From Candidatus Izemoplasma sp. (GTDB taxonomy: Bacteria; Bacillota_I; Bacilli_A; Izemoplasmatales; Izemoplasmataceae): a stretch of DNA of 20,197 bases. Made by a program: the position numbers and the translations under genes. The notes beneath the pieces were generated by a model. That model was not told where the DNA came from and ran no database searches. It worked only from the letters and a program-made list of their open reading frames with translations. Below are positions 5,001 to 13,738 of the stretch, piece by piece (the stretch's first letter is position 1; each line of letters begins with the position of its first letter). The stretch spans positions 1 to 20,197 of the forward strand of contig JAOZSP010000012.1 of NCBI GenBank assembly GCA_029939615.1. Direction: 5' to 3'.

Positions 5001-7070
5001 ATGGCACGTGAATATAGTTTAAATATGACTCGTAATATTGGGATCATGGCGCATATAGATGCTGGTAAAACTACTGCTACGGAACGAATTTTGTACCATA
5101 CAGGAAGAATTCATAAACTAGGTGAAACTCATGATGGAGCTTCACAAATGGATTGGATGGAACAAGAACAAGAACGTGGTATCACTATTACATCAGCTGC
5201 GACAACAGCTCACTGGAAAAACCATAGAGTAAATATCATTGATACCCCGGGTCACGTAGACTTCACGGTGGAGGTATCAAGATCACTTCGTGTTTTGGAC
5301 GGTAGTGTTGCGTTATTAGACGCTCAAGCGGGTGTTGAACCACAAACAGAAACAGTTTGGAGACAAGCTAATGATTATAAAGTACCAAGAATCGTTTTTG
5401 CAAATAAAATGGATAAAATTGGTGCAGACTTCGAATTTAGTGTTAAGACATTGGATGAACGTTTAGGTGCTAATGTAGCAGCTGTTCAATGGCCTATTGG
5501 CGCTGAAGCAGATTTTACTGGTATCATTGATTTAGTTACAATGCAAGCCTGGCATTTTGATGGGGCTTCTGATGAAGTTGCTTCGGAAATTGAAATACCA
5601 GAGTACCTAGTAGATAAAGTCGAAGAAAAAAGAATAGAATTAATTGAAACACTTTCAGAATTGAATGAAGATTTAATGATGATGTATTTAGAAGGAGAAG
5701 AAATTGATACAGATACTTTAAAAGCTGCTGTAAGAAAAGCAACTTTAAGTGTAGAATTCTTCCCGGTATTATGTGGATCAGCATTCAAAAATAAAGGTGT
5801 AAAATTATTATTAAATGCAGTTATTGATTTTTTACCATCACCACTTGACGTTGAAGCTATCAAAGGTACAAACAAAAAAGGTGATGAAGTAATCTTACAT
5901 GCATCAGACGAAGAGGAATTTGCTGCTTTAGCTTTTAAAGTAATGACAGATCCATTCGTTGGAAAATTAACATTCTTTAGAGTTTACTCAGGTAAATTAT
6001 CTAAAGGATCATACGTAAGAAATGCTTCTAAAGACATTAAAGAAAGAATTGGTCGTATCTTACAGATGCATGCCAATAGTCGTGAAGAAGTATCAATGGT
6101 TTACTCAGGAGATATTGCCGCAGCAATAGGGTTGAAAAAAACTACTACTGGTGATACATTATGTGCTGATAAATCATATGTTATCTTAGAAAAAATGGTA
6201 TTCCCTGAACCAGTTATTAGTGTTGCGATTGAACCAAATTCAAGAGCAGATCAAGATAAAATGGGTAATGCTTTAAGCAAATTAGCTGAAGAAGACCCAA
6301 CATTTAGAGCTTACACTGATGATGAAACAGGACAAACTATTATCGCTGGTATGGGTGAATTACACTTAGATATCATCGTTGATAGAATGAAAAGAGAATT
6401 TAAAGTTGCCGCAAGTGTAGGAGCACCTCAAGTATCTTACAGAGAAACAATAACTACAAGCGCAGAAGTTGAAGGGAAATTTGTTAGACAATCTGGTGGA
6501 CGTGGACAATATGGACATGTATGGATCAGATTTGAACCAAATCCTGGAGAAGGTTTTGAATTCAAGGATAAAATCGTTGGTGGGGTTGTACCTCGTGAAT
6601 ATATTCCTGTAGTAGGAAAAGGACTTGAAGCATCACTAGCTGGCGGAATTTTAGCTGGTTACCCATTAATCGATCTTAAAGCAACATTGTTTGACGGAAG
6701 TTATCATGATGTAGATTCAAATGAAATGGCATTTAAAGTAGCAGCTGGTATGGCTCTTAAGAAAGCTAAAGAAGCTTGTAAAGCAATTTTATTAGAACCA
6801 ATTATGACTGTTGACGTTATAATTCCAGATGAATATTTTGGAAATGTAATTGGAGACATCACAAGTCGTCGTGGTAGAATCGAAGGACAATCACAACGTG
6901 GAAATGCACAACAAGTAACAACAAAAGTTCCTTTAGCTGAAATGTTTGGGTACGCTACAGCTCTTAGATCTAATACACAAGGTCGTGGGAATTATACAAT
7001 GCAATTTTCGCATTATGAAGCAGCCCCTAAGTCAATTTCTGAAGAAGTAATTAAAAAACGTAACGGTTAA
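5001..7070 (+). CDS. fusA: Elongation factor G
   Basis: A 689-aa EF-G, the translocation GTPase that also helps recycle ribosomes. The G domain is intact: AHIDAGKT (G1), the switch I segment ending RGITI, DTPGH (G3) and NKMD (G4). Domain II follows (FKVMTDPFVGKLTFFRVYSG), then domains III-V with the conserved GMGELHLDIIVDRM, GGRGQYGHVWI and the C-terminal RGNYTMQFSHYEAAP. Start ATG at 5001, with an AAAGGAAA site overlapping the end of rpsG. No truncation or unusual residue was noticed. About 97 nt separate it from tuf. Confidence 0.99.
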   Translation: MAREYSLNMTRNIGIMAHIDAGKTTATERILYHTGRIHKLGETHDGASQMDWMEQEQERGITITSAATTAHWKNHRVNIIDTPGHVDFTVEVSRSLRVLDGSVALLDAQAGVEPQTETVWRQANDYKVPRIVFANKMDKIGADFEFSVKTLDERLGANVAAVQWPIGAEADFTGIIDLVTMQAWHFDGASDEVASEIEIPEYLVDKVEEKRIELIETLSELNEDLMMMYLEGEEIDTDTLKAAVRKATLSVEFFPVLCGSAFKNKGVKLLLNAVIDFLPSPLDVEAIKGTNKKGDEVILHASDEEEFAALAFKVMTDPFVGKLTFFRVYSGKLSKGSYVRNASKDIKERIGRILQMHANSREEVSMVYSGDIAAAIGLKKTTTGDTLCADKSYVILEKMVFPEPVISVAIEPNSRADQDKMGNALSKLAEEDPTFRAYTDDETGQTIIAGMGELHLDIIVDRMKREFKVAASVGAPQVSYRETITTSAEVEGKFVRQSGGRGQYGHVWIRFEPNPGEGFEFKDKIVGGVVPREYIPVVGKGLEASLAGGILAGYPLIDLKATLFDGSYHDVDSNEMAFKVAAGMALKKAKEACKAILLEPIMTVDVIIPDEYFGNVIGDITSRRGRIEGQSQRGNAQQVTTKVPLAEMFGYATALRSNTQGRGNYTMQFSHYEAAPKSISEEVIKKRNG

Positions 7071-7085
7071 TATGACTTTAGACTT

Positions 7086-7131
7086 GCATTATCTAAAATA
7101 ATGCGATAAAATATTGTTGGAAAAATATAAT
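7086..7131 (+). promoter_or_regulatory. fusA-tuf gap: hairpin and possible internal tuf promoter
   Basis: A hairpin GCATTAT/ATAATGC (7086-7092 with 7098-7104) has no T tract, so it may be a processing or stability element and not a terminator. TATAAT at 7126-7131 could be a -10 for extra tuf transcription, but no good -35 is visible. Confidence 0.35.
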
Positions 7132-7167
7132 AAAATTAAATTTAAAATTTGAAGGAGGAAATTCAAA

Positions 7168-8358
7168 ATGGCAAAAGAAAAATTCGTCCGTACGAAACCT
7201 CATATGAACATTGGGACAATCGGACATGTAGACCATGGTAAAACTACATTAACAGCTGCTATCGCAACTGTTTTATCAAAAAGAGGAGTAGGGGAAACTA
7301 AAGCGCAAGATTACGCTTCTATAGATAATGCTCCAGAAGAAAGAGAAAGAGGAATTACAATCAATACAGCTCATATCGAGTATGAAACAGAAGGTCGTCA
7401 CTATGCACATGTTGACTGCCCAGGACATGCCGATTACGTTAAAAACATGATAACTGGTGCTGCACAAATGGATGGTGGAATCTTAGTAGTTTCTGCTGCT
7501 GATGGAGCAATGCCTCAAACTAGAGAACATATCTTACTAGCTCGCCAAGTTGGTGTACCTAGATTAATCGTTTACATGAACAAAACAGATCAAGTAGATG
7601 ATGATGAATTACTAGAATTAGTTGAAATGGAAATTCGTGAATTATTAGACGAATATGATTTCCCAGGTGACGATATTCCTGTAATTATGGGATCAGCTTT
7701 ACAAGCTTTAAATGGTAACGAAGAACAAGAAGATAAAATTATGGAATTAATGGATGCTGTAGATGCATATTTCGAAGATCCTATCCGTGAAACAGACAAA
7801 CCATTTTTAATGCCAATTGAAGATGTATTCAGTATTACTGGACGTGGAACAGTTGCAACTGGTAGAGTAGACCGTGGAACTGTTAAAGTTGGAGAACATG
7901 TTGAAATCGTAGGAATTAAACCTACAGTTGATACTGTATGTACAGGTGTAGAAATGTTCCGTAAATTATTAGACAGAGCAGAAGCAGGAGACAATATCGG
8001 AGCTTTATTACGTGGTGTTTCTCGTGAATCAATTCAACGTGGACAAGTATTAGCTAAACCTAAAAGCGTTACTCCACATACAAAATTTGAATCACAAGTT
8101 TACGTTCTAAGTAAAGAAGAAGGTGGACGTCATACTCCGTTCTTCAGTAATTATCGCCCTCAATTCTATTTCAGAACTACTGATGTTACAGGAATCATTG
8201 AATTACCAGCTGGTGTTGAAATGGTTATGCCTAGTGACGATGTAACTATGATCGTAGATTTAATTCATCCAATCGCATTAGAGCAAGGTACTAAATTCTC
8301 TATTCGTGAAGGTGGACGTACTGTTGGTGCTGGTAACGTATCAAAAATCTTAGAATAA
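7168..8358 (+). CDS. tuf: Elongation factor Tu
   Basis: A 396-aa EF-Tu, the GTPase that brings aminoacyl-tRNA to the A site. G1 is GHVDHGKT, switch I ends ERERGITINTAHIEY, G3 is DCPGHADYV and G4 is NKTD (many bacteria have NKCD, NKVD or NKAD here; Thr is tolerated by the NKxD motif). Domains II and III follow through GRVDRGTVKVGE, the tRNA-contact EEGGRHTPFFSNYRPQFYFR and the C-terminal REGGRTVGAGNVSKILE. SD GGAGG precedes the ATG. It is the last gene of the str operon, closed by a strong terminator. This is the only tuf copy in the window. Confidence 0.99.
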   Translation: MAKEKFVRTKPHMNIGTIGHVDHGKTTLTAAIATVLSKRGVGETKAQDYASIDNAPEERERGITINTAHIEYETEGRHYAHVDCPGHADYVKNMITGAAQMDGGILVVSAADGAMPQTREHILLARQVGVPRLIVYMNKTDQVDDDELLELVEMEIRELLDEYDFPGDDIPVIMGSALQALNGNEEQEDKIMELMDAVDAYFEDPIRETDKPFLMPIEDVFSITGRGTVATGRVDRGTVKVGEHVEIVGIKPTVDTVCTGVEMFRKLLDRAEAGDNIGALLRGVSRESIQRGQVLAKPKSVTPHTKFESQVYVLSKEEGGRHTPFFSNYRPQFYFRTTDVTGIIELPAGVEMVMPSDDVTMIVDLIHPIALEQGTKFSIREGGRTVGAGNVSKILE

Positions 8359-8377
8359 TTTAAGAACAAAAAACTAT

Positions 8378-8402
8378 AAAGAGACTTCGGTCTCTTTTTT
8401 TT
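8378..8402 (+). terminator. str operon terminator
   Basis: AAAGAGAC / GTCTCTTT (8378-8385 with 8390-8397) closed by a stable TTCG tetraloop, followed by a run of T. Confidence 0.95.
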
Positions 8403-8403
8403 G

Positions 8404-8417
8404 AGAAAGTACTTTCT
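8404..8417. promoter_or_regulatory. 14-bp perfect palindrome upstream of the c-di-GMP gene
   Basis: AGAAAGTACTTTCT is a perfect dyad with no spacer, the form expected of a dimeric repressor site rather than an RNA hairpin. It lies about 50 bp before the -35 of the downstream gene. Confidence 0.35.
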
Positions 8418-8463
8418 TATAAATATATGTAGAATTCTTTGCTTCTTTTATTTATGCTGTTTC

Positions 8464-8492
8464 TTGAACAATTTCAGAATTTGCAGTACAAT
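8464..8492 (+). promoter_or_regulatory. Promoter of the c-di-GMP sensor gene
   Basis: TTGAAC (8464-8469), 17-bp spacer, TACAAT (8487-8492). The predicted leader is about 55 nt, ending in a TTGGAGTGA SD. Confidence 0.65.
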
Positions 8493-8554
8493 ATAAGAGA
8501 AGTGTTAATGTTAATAATTTCATTATTCCTCATACGAAAGATTGGAGTGAAAAT

Positions 8555-11500
8555 ATGAAACTTAGATATAAATTAATGTTGTCAATATTAATTACTGGGA
8601 TTTTTGTGTTATCTTTTGTGTTGATTTCTTATAATCATTCAAATAATTTAGCGGTTACTAGAATTGAACTTTCAAACAATCAAGAGACTACTATTTTCAT
8701 CTCGGAGACTATTGAAGACGATTTACTCGAATTAGTTAGACTAACTACTACTTTAGCTAGTACTAAAATAATCAAAGATTCACTTATTATAAGCAATAGT
8801 GAATTTGCTTCTTTATCTGTATCTGAAAGAGAAGATGAAATAAATGATTTAAATTCAATTTGGATAAATACAGATGACATAAATGATCCTTTCATAAAAT
8901 CTAGAATGGAGAATGATGTTGCATCTTTTCTAGGTTTTCAACAAAATGCAAATCCCGGATTATATGGAGAAATATTTTTAACTAATGAATACGGAGTTAT
9001 GATATCAACGACTGCAAAACTTACAACTTTAGTACACTATGATAAGTATTGGTGGCAAGGTGCTTTTGATGATGGAAACGGGACTGTTTTTTTAGATGAT
9101 AGAGGATATGACGATAGTGTTGATGGTTACGTACTAGGAATTGTTGTTCCTGTTTATGATGATGAAGATAATATAATTGGAGTTTTAAAAAGTAATTTTA
9201 ATATTGAGCATATATTTGGAGATTCCATTTTACAATTTTGTGATTTAACTCATGAAGGAGAGTATTATGTTGTTAGGACATTGGGACTTATTGTATATGG
9301 ATATAATATTGAACTACTTTCTGAAAGTATATCAGATAGTTTATTGCCGTTTTTAGAACAACGAACAAGTATTAGTCAAGAAATTGTAGTTGAGGGTACT
9401 GATAAATTTATCGCGATTGCTCCAATTAATATTACATTCGATTCAGATGTTTTAGAATTTGGTGGAAGTTATGAATCAACAGATCACACTAGTGGTAATT
9501 TAGGTGAAGGCTGGAGCATTGTGTATATAATTGATCAAAGTGTTGCATTAAGTGAAACTAGGAGTACAATGACTTATCTAGGTATTACTAGTATGATTTT
9601 ACTAGTAGTAATAAGTATTGTAGGGTATTTTTCGGGGGCATCACTGAGTAAACCATTTGTGAAATTAAATAATTACATTACTGAAGTAGGACAAGGAAAC
9701 CTTGAAAAGAGAGAATTAAATGTATCAGGGTATGAAATAAACAATCTTAAAACATCATTTGATATGATGATTGAAAATTTGAAGTTGACATTGATATCAA
9801 AAGATAAATTAGAAAAGTCAGAAGCTAAACTAGCACAAGCAAATACTATTGCAAAACTGGGATATATTGAATATGATATTAAAACTAATAAATCACGAGC
9901 TTCAAAAGAAGCGTATGATATTTTTGAGTTAGAATATAGCCCAGATTATGTTGACCTATCGCATGTAATGGATATAATCGATTCAAACGATAGAGAAAAA
10001 GTTATTACTGCGAGACACAATTTAATAAATGGAACTGATGATTACGATATAGAATTCACTATACATTGTAAAAGTGGAAAAACTAAATATATTAGTTCAA
10101 AAGCTAAATTAGAATATGATGCTGAAGGTAATCCAATAAAAATGCTTGGAATTAATCAAGATATAACAGAAAGTAAATTAGCGGAAGATAAACTTGAATA
10201 TGAAAGAAATATTGCTCAAATGTATCTTGATGTTGCGGGAGTAATGCTAATGGTATTAGATACAGAGGGAAACATCTCTTTAATAAACAAAAAGGGATGT
10301 GAAATTTTAGGCTGTAAAGAAAATGAGATTATTGGAAAAAACTGGGTTGACAATTATATACCTAAAGATGCTGCTGAAACTGTGAAGGAAATATTTAAAA
10401 ATGTATTTACACAAAAAGTTGATTTTATAAGTCATTATGAAAACTCAATAATAACGGAAACTGGGAAAAAAAGAATAATTAGTGGGTATAACACTATATT
10501 GTACGATATAGATCAAAATATTATTGGAATTCTAAGTTCAGGTGAAGATATTACAGAAGCGAGAAAAGATAAAGAAAATCTAATTAGAATTGGATATGAG
10601 GATTCCTTAACAAAACTAAAAAATAGAAGATATTTTGAGGAAAACATAATGAGTCTTGATATAGTGGAAAATTATCCGTTATCTATTATTATGGCAGACA
10701 TAAATGGATTAAAACTAATAAATGACGCTTTTGGTCATACTGCTGGAGATGAACTACTTATTTCCAGTGCAAACCTTATATCCAGTTATTGTAGTGAGAA
10801 AGATATAATTGCTAGAATTGGTGGCGATGAGTTTGTTGCTGTATTACCAAATACTAATGAAGCTAAAGTTGAGAAGTTTATTAAGGGTATCAATACTAAA
10901 TCAAAGAAAATTGTTATTGAGGGTATTCCCCTATCTATTTCATTTGGATATAAAACAAAGCATCATGAAAAAGAAGATATTCAAGATATCTATAGAAGTG
11001 CAGAGGATGCAATGTATCGAGAGAAACTTCTTGAAATACCTTCGATGAGAAGTGGAGCAATCGAAACTATTTTAGCTGCATTATATGAGAAAGATAAAAA
11101 ATCTGAGATACATTCAAGAAGTGTATCAAATATTAGTGAAGGATTAGCAAAAGCATGCGGAATGAATAGACAAGATATTGCTGAAGTAAAAACAGCAGGT
11201 CTACTTCATGATATTGGGAAGATAATCATCCCTATAAAAATCATCAATAAAAAAGGGAAACTAACACTTGAAGAATATGAATCAATGAAAACTCATTCAG
11301 AAATAGGGTTTAGAATATTAAATTCAACATCAGATATGAGGAGTATTTCAAATATTGTTTTAAATCATCACGAAAGATGGGATGGAAAAGGATATCCAAG
11401 AGGAATTAAATCAAATGATATTCCATTAAAATCAAGAATAATAGCTATCGCAGATGCTTTTGACGCAATGACAAGCAAAAGAGCATATCGTGATATAGTT

Positions 11501-11611
11501 TCAAACGAAGCTGCTGTTCAAGAAATTATTGATAACGCAGGGACTCAGTTTGATCCTAAATTGGCTAAACTGTTTAAAAAACACTATGTTGAAATTATCG
11601 CTGAACAATAA
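8555..11611 (+). CDS. Membrane sensor with Cache, HAMP, PAS-PAS, GGDEF and HD-GYP domains
   Basis: A 1018-aa c-di-GMP enzyme. Order: TM1 (about 7-26), an extracellular Cache-like sensor (30-335), TM2 (340-362), HAMP (363-415), PAS1 (425-545, ending NQDITES), PAS2 (551-670, ending GEDITEA), GGDEF (675-825) and HD-GYP (830-1015). GGDEF domains make c-di-GMP from two GTP: the motif is intact (GGDEF 756-760, D715 in MADINGL, DSLTKLKNRRYF before it). HD-GYP domains degrade c-di-GMP: H853, HD at 885-886, HHE at 938-940 and GYP at 946-948 are present. The inhibitory I-site (RxxD five residues before GGDEF) reads SEKD, so feedback control is probably lost. Both activities look possible, presumably switched by the bound ligand. 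Single gene between two terminators; strong SD at GGAGTG. Confidence 0.95.
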   Translation: MKLRYKLMLSILITGIFVLSFVLISYNHSNNLAVTRIELSNNQETTIFISETIEDDLLELVRLTTTLASTKIIKDSLIISNSEFASLSVSEREDEINDLNSIWINTDDINDPFIKSRMENDVASFLGFQQNANPGLYGEIFLTNEYGVMISTTAKLTTLVHYDKYWWQGAFDDGNGTVFLDDRGYDDSVDGYVLGIVVPVYDDEDNIIGVLKSNFNIEHIFGDSILQFCDLTHEGEYYVVRTLGLIVYGYNIELLSESISDSLLPFLEQRTSISQEIVVEGTDKFIAIAPINITFDSDVLEFGGSYESTDHTSGNLGEGWSIVYIIDQSVALSETRSTMTYLGITSMILLVVISIVGYFSGASLSKPFVKLNNYITEVGQGNLEKRELNVSGYEINNLKTSFDMMIENLKLTLISKDKLEKSEAKLAQANTIAKLGYIEYDIKTNKSRASKEAYDIFELEYSPDYVDLSHVMDIIDSNDREKVITARHNLINGTDDYDIEFTIHCKSGKTKYISSKAKLEYDAEGNPIKMLGINQDITESKLAEDKLEYERNIAQMYLDVAGVMLMVLDTEGNISLINKKGCEILGCKENEIIGKNWVDNYIPKDAAETVKEIFKNVFTQKVDFISHYENSIITETGKKRIISGYNTILYDIDQNIIGILSSGEDITEARKDKENLIRIGYEDSLTKLKNRRYFEENIMSLDIVENYPLSIIMADINGLKLINDAFGHTAGDELLISSANLISSYCSEKDIIARIGGDEFVAVLPNTNEAKVEKFIKGINTKSKKIVIEGIPLSISFGYKTKHHEKEDIQDIYRSAEDAMYREKLLEIPSMRSGAIETILAALYEKDKKSEIHSRSVSNISEGLAKACGMNRQDIAEVKTAGLLHDIGKIIIPIKIINKKGKLTLEEYESMKTHSEIGFRILNSTSDMRSISNIVLNHHERWDGKGYPRGIKSNDIPLKSRIIAIADAFDAMTSKRAYRDIVSNEAAVQEIIDNAGTQFDPKLAKLFKKHYVEIIAEQ

Positions 11612-11672
11612 GAATTGTTTTGGCGTATTATAAAACAATCTGCAAGAAATTAGTATTTAAAGAACTCTTATT

Positions 11673-11705
11673 AAGGACTAGGGTATTTTGTTACCTAGTC
11701 CTTTT
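11673..11705 (+). terminator. Terminator of the c-di-GMP sensor gene
   Basis: AAGGACTAGG pairs with CCTAGTCCTT (11673-11682 with 11694-11703), followed by TTTT. Confidence 0.85.
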
Positions 11706-11746
11706 AATATTTTTCACACATTTTCCATAAAAATATGGTAGTAGTT

Positions 11747-11755
11747 TGTTATAAT
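11747..11755 (+). promoter_or_regulatory. tatD-htrA promoter (extended -10)
   Basis: TGT plus TATAAT (11750-11755), with no good -35. The implied transcript starts right at the AGGTGAT SD, so the leader is extremely short. Confidence 0.6.
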
Positions 11756-11773
11756 ATATGATAGGTGATAAAA

Positions 11774-12544
11774 ATGTTGATAGATACGCATGTTCATTTG
11801 AACAGTAATAAGTTTAAAGATAACGTTGATGAAGTAATAAAAAGAGCTTTGGCTAATGATGTAAAAGTAATGATTGTTGTTGGATACGATAAACAAACTA
11901 ATTTAAAAGCAATTAGCCTTGCTGAACAGTATTCTTTTATATACGCTACTGTAGGATTTCATCCAACAGAAGCTAAAAACATAAAACAAGAAGATTACGA
12001 ATTATTAGTTAAACAACTAAAGCATAAAAAGGTAGTTGGTGTTGGTGAATGTGGTCTTGATTTTTACTGGGACAAAGAATTCATTAATGAGCAAATAGAT
12101 GTTTTCAAAAAACAAATCGAAATATCATTAGAATTAGATCTACCTTTAGCTATTCATATGCGAGATGCAAGTGAAGCTACATATAATGTGTTAAGTGAAT
12201 ATGCTGGATTAAAAGGAATAATGCATTGTTATTCTGGTAGTGCTGAGATGGTACCATTATTTATTGATTTAGGATTACATATTTCTTTAGGAGGGCCAGT
12301 TACATTTAAGAATGGTCATAAACCTAAAGCAGTAGCTAAAATTGTTCCTTTAAACAAACTATTAATTGAAACAGATTCACCTTATTTATCACCACATCCT
12401 TATCGTGGTAAAACAAATGAACCTTTCCGCGTTAAATTAGTCGCAGAAGAAATCGCAAGATTAAGAGACATATCATATAACCAAATTGCGGAAATAACTA
12501 CTAAGAATGCAATTAAGTTATTTAACTTAAAGGAGTTGTTGTAA
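11774..12544 (+). CDS. tatD: TatD-family metal-dependent hydrolase (DNase)
   Basis: A 256-aa protein of the TatD family, metal-dependent TIM-barrel hydrolases with 3'-5' exonuclease or endonuclease activity on DNA, tied to DNA repair or fragment turnover. Visible metal-site motifs in order: DTHVHL at the N-terminus, VGECGLDFYW (the glutamate ligand), AIHMRDA, MHCYSGS and ETDSPYLSP. The start is the ATG at 11774, 5 nt after AGGTGA; a GTG at 11765 overlaps the SD and would be a spurious extension. The 3' end contains the SD of the next gene, with only one base between stop and start, so the two are translationally coupled. In many Firmicutes tatD neighbours metG or rsmA; pairing with an HtrA protease is less usual. 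Confidence 0.94.
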   Translation: MLIDTHVHLNSNKFKDNVDEVIKRALANDVKVMIVVGYDKQTNLKAISLAEQYSFIYATVGFHPTEAKNIKQEDYELLVKQLKHKKVVGVGECGLDFYWDKEFINEQIDVFKKQIEISLELDLPLAIHMRDASEATYNVLSEYAGLKGIMHCYSGSAEMVPLFIDLGLHISLGGPVTFKNGHKPKAVAKIVPLNKLLIETDSPYLSPHPYRGKTNEPFRVKLVAEEIARLRDISYNQIAEITTKNAIKLFNLKELL

Positions 12545-12545
12545 A

Positions 12546-13661
12546 ATGAAAAAATTATTACTTTGTTTAGTACTTATTCTATCAATATCATTAGTAGGAT
12601 GTAATCCTGAAGATAATGATAACGTTGATCAAGTAGGAACAAGTTATACCGAAGAAGAATTACTAGAATTAATTGAAGGATTAATTCCAGAAGCAAACGT
12701 TGAAACAACATATGATTTACTATCATTCCAATCAGCAATAGTTGGAATGTTAGATGAAGCGAAATCTGGTGTTGTTGGGATTGTAAGTACTACTTTATCA
12801 GGAACAGGTAGCGGTAGTGGTGTGATTTACAAACAAGTTGGAGATACTTACTATCTAGTTACTAACGAGCACGTTGTTGATGGAACAACTGAACTAACAA
12901 TTGTTTATGAAAAAAACGGACTTTTATTTGAAATAAATGATGAAGATATAGAACTTTTAGGGAAAGATGCTACAACCGATTTAGCTGTTTTAACATTTGA
13001 TTCAGATGAAGTATTTAATGTTATCCCAATGGCTGATTCTTACAGCCTAGAAATTGGAGAATTTGTATTTGCGATAGGTAATCCTCTAGGATTTGATTAC
13101 TACGGTACAGTTACTATGGGAGTAATAAGTGGGTTAGCTAGATACGTTGTTAACGGTGATTTTAACGCAACATTACTACAACACGACGCTGCAATTAGCC
13201 CTGGGAATAGCGGAGGAGCATTACTAAATTTAAATGGTGAATTAGTCGGAATAAATAATATGAAAATAGTGGAAGAAGATGTCGCAAACATTGGATTTGC
13301 GATACCGTCAAATACTGTTAGAAGAATAACCGCAGATTTAGAAGATGATGGAATTATCACAAGACCTTATCTAGGAATTACTACGTATGCACAAGTAAAT
13401 GTTTGTGGACTTGATTATGGGGTTTGTATTGAAGTTCAACCTGGTGGTGCAGCTGAAAATGCTGGGTTAGAAGATTTTGATGTAATTATCGGATATAAAA
13501 ATGCCGGAATGGATGATTTTCTAACAATAAATAATTTTAACGATTTAAAAGAAGCAATCTTAAATTCTAGTGTAGGAGAAACAATTCAATTAAAATATAT
13601 CCGTAGTGGAATAGAATACATAAGCACTGAAACAGTATTAGGAACACATCCGGATGATTAA
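12546..13661 (+). CDS. HtrA/DegP-type serine protease, lipoprotein
   Basis: A 371-aa secreted quality-control protease. The N-terminus is a lipoprotein signal peptide: MKKLLL, a hydrophobic stretch, and lipobox LVGC with Cys19 as the lipidated residue, so it is probably anchored outside the membrane. The trypsin-like domain has the full triad: H109 (TNEHVVDG), D145 (TTDLAVLTF) and S222 (SPGNSGGAL). A PDZ domain (about 273-360, from RPYLGIT) follows. HtrA proteins cut or refold damaged surface proteins. The region between signal and protease is acidic, a likely tether. Most Firmicutes HtrAs are anchored by a transmembrane helix, so lipid anchoring is notable. It is coupled to tatD (SD AAAGGAG inside the tatD end) and closed by its own terminator. 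Confidence 0.94.
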   Translation: MKKLLLCLVLILSISLVGCNPEDNDNVDQVGTSYTEEELLELIEGLIPEANVETTYDLLSFQSAIVGMLDEAKSGVVGIVSTTLSGTGSGSGVIYKQVGDTYYLVTNEHVVDGTTELTIVYEKNGLLFEINDEDIELLGKDATTDLAVLTFDSDEVFNVIPMADSYSLEIGEFVFAIGNPLGFDYYGTVTMGVISGLARYVVNGDFNATLLQHDAAISPGNSGGALLNLNGELVGINNMKIVEEDVANIGFAIPSNTVRRITADLEDDGIITRPYLGITTYAQVNVCGLDYGVCIEVQPGGAAENAGLEDFDVIIGYKNAGMDDFLTINNFNDLKEAILNSSVGETIQLKYIRSGIEYISTETVLGTHPDD

Positions 13662-13684
13662 AAGAGGTTATCCTCTTTTTTTCT
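13660..13684 (+). terminator. Terminator of the tatD-htrA unit
   Basis: AAAAGAGG / CCTCTTTT (13660-13667 with 13672-13679), loop TTAT, then T residues. The stem begins within the stop codon. Confidence 0.88.
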
Positions 13685-13712
13685 TGTAAAAAAGGTTATT
13701 ATAAAGTACAAT
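13684..13712 (+). promoter_or_regulatory. ychF promoter
   Basis: TTGTAA (13684-13689), 17-bp spacer, TACAAT (13707-13712). The -35 begins at the end of the previous terminator tail. Confidence 0.6.
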
Positions 13713-13738
13713 ATATTAGGTTTTAAAGGAGTGATATT

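Noticed and set aside
7086..7104. Hairpin between fusA and tuf as a terminator
   Set aside because: It has no T tract, and tuf normally shares the str transcript.
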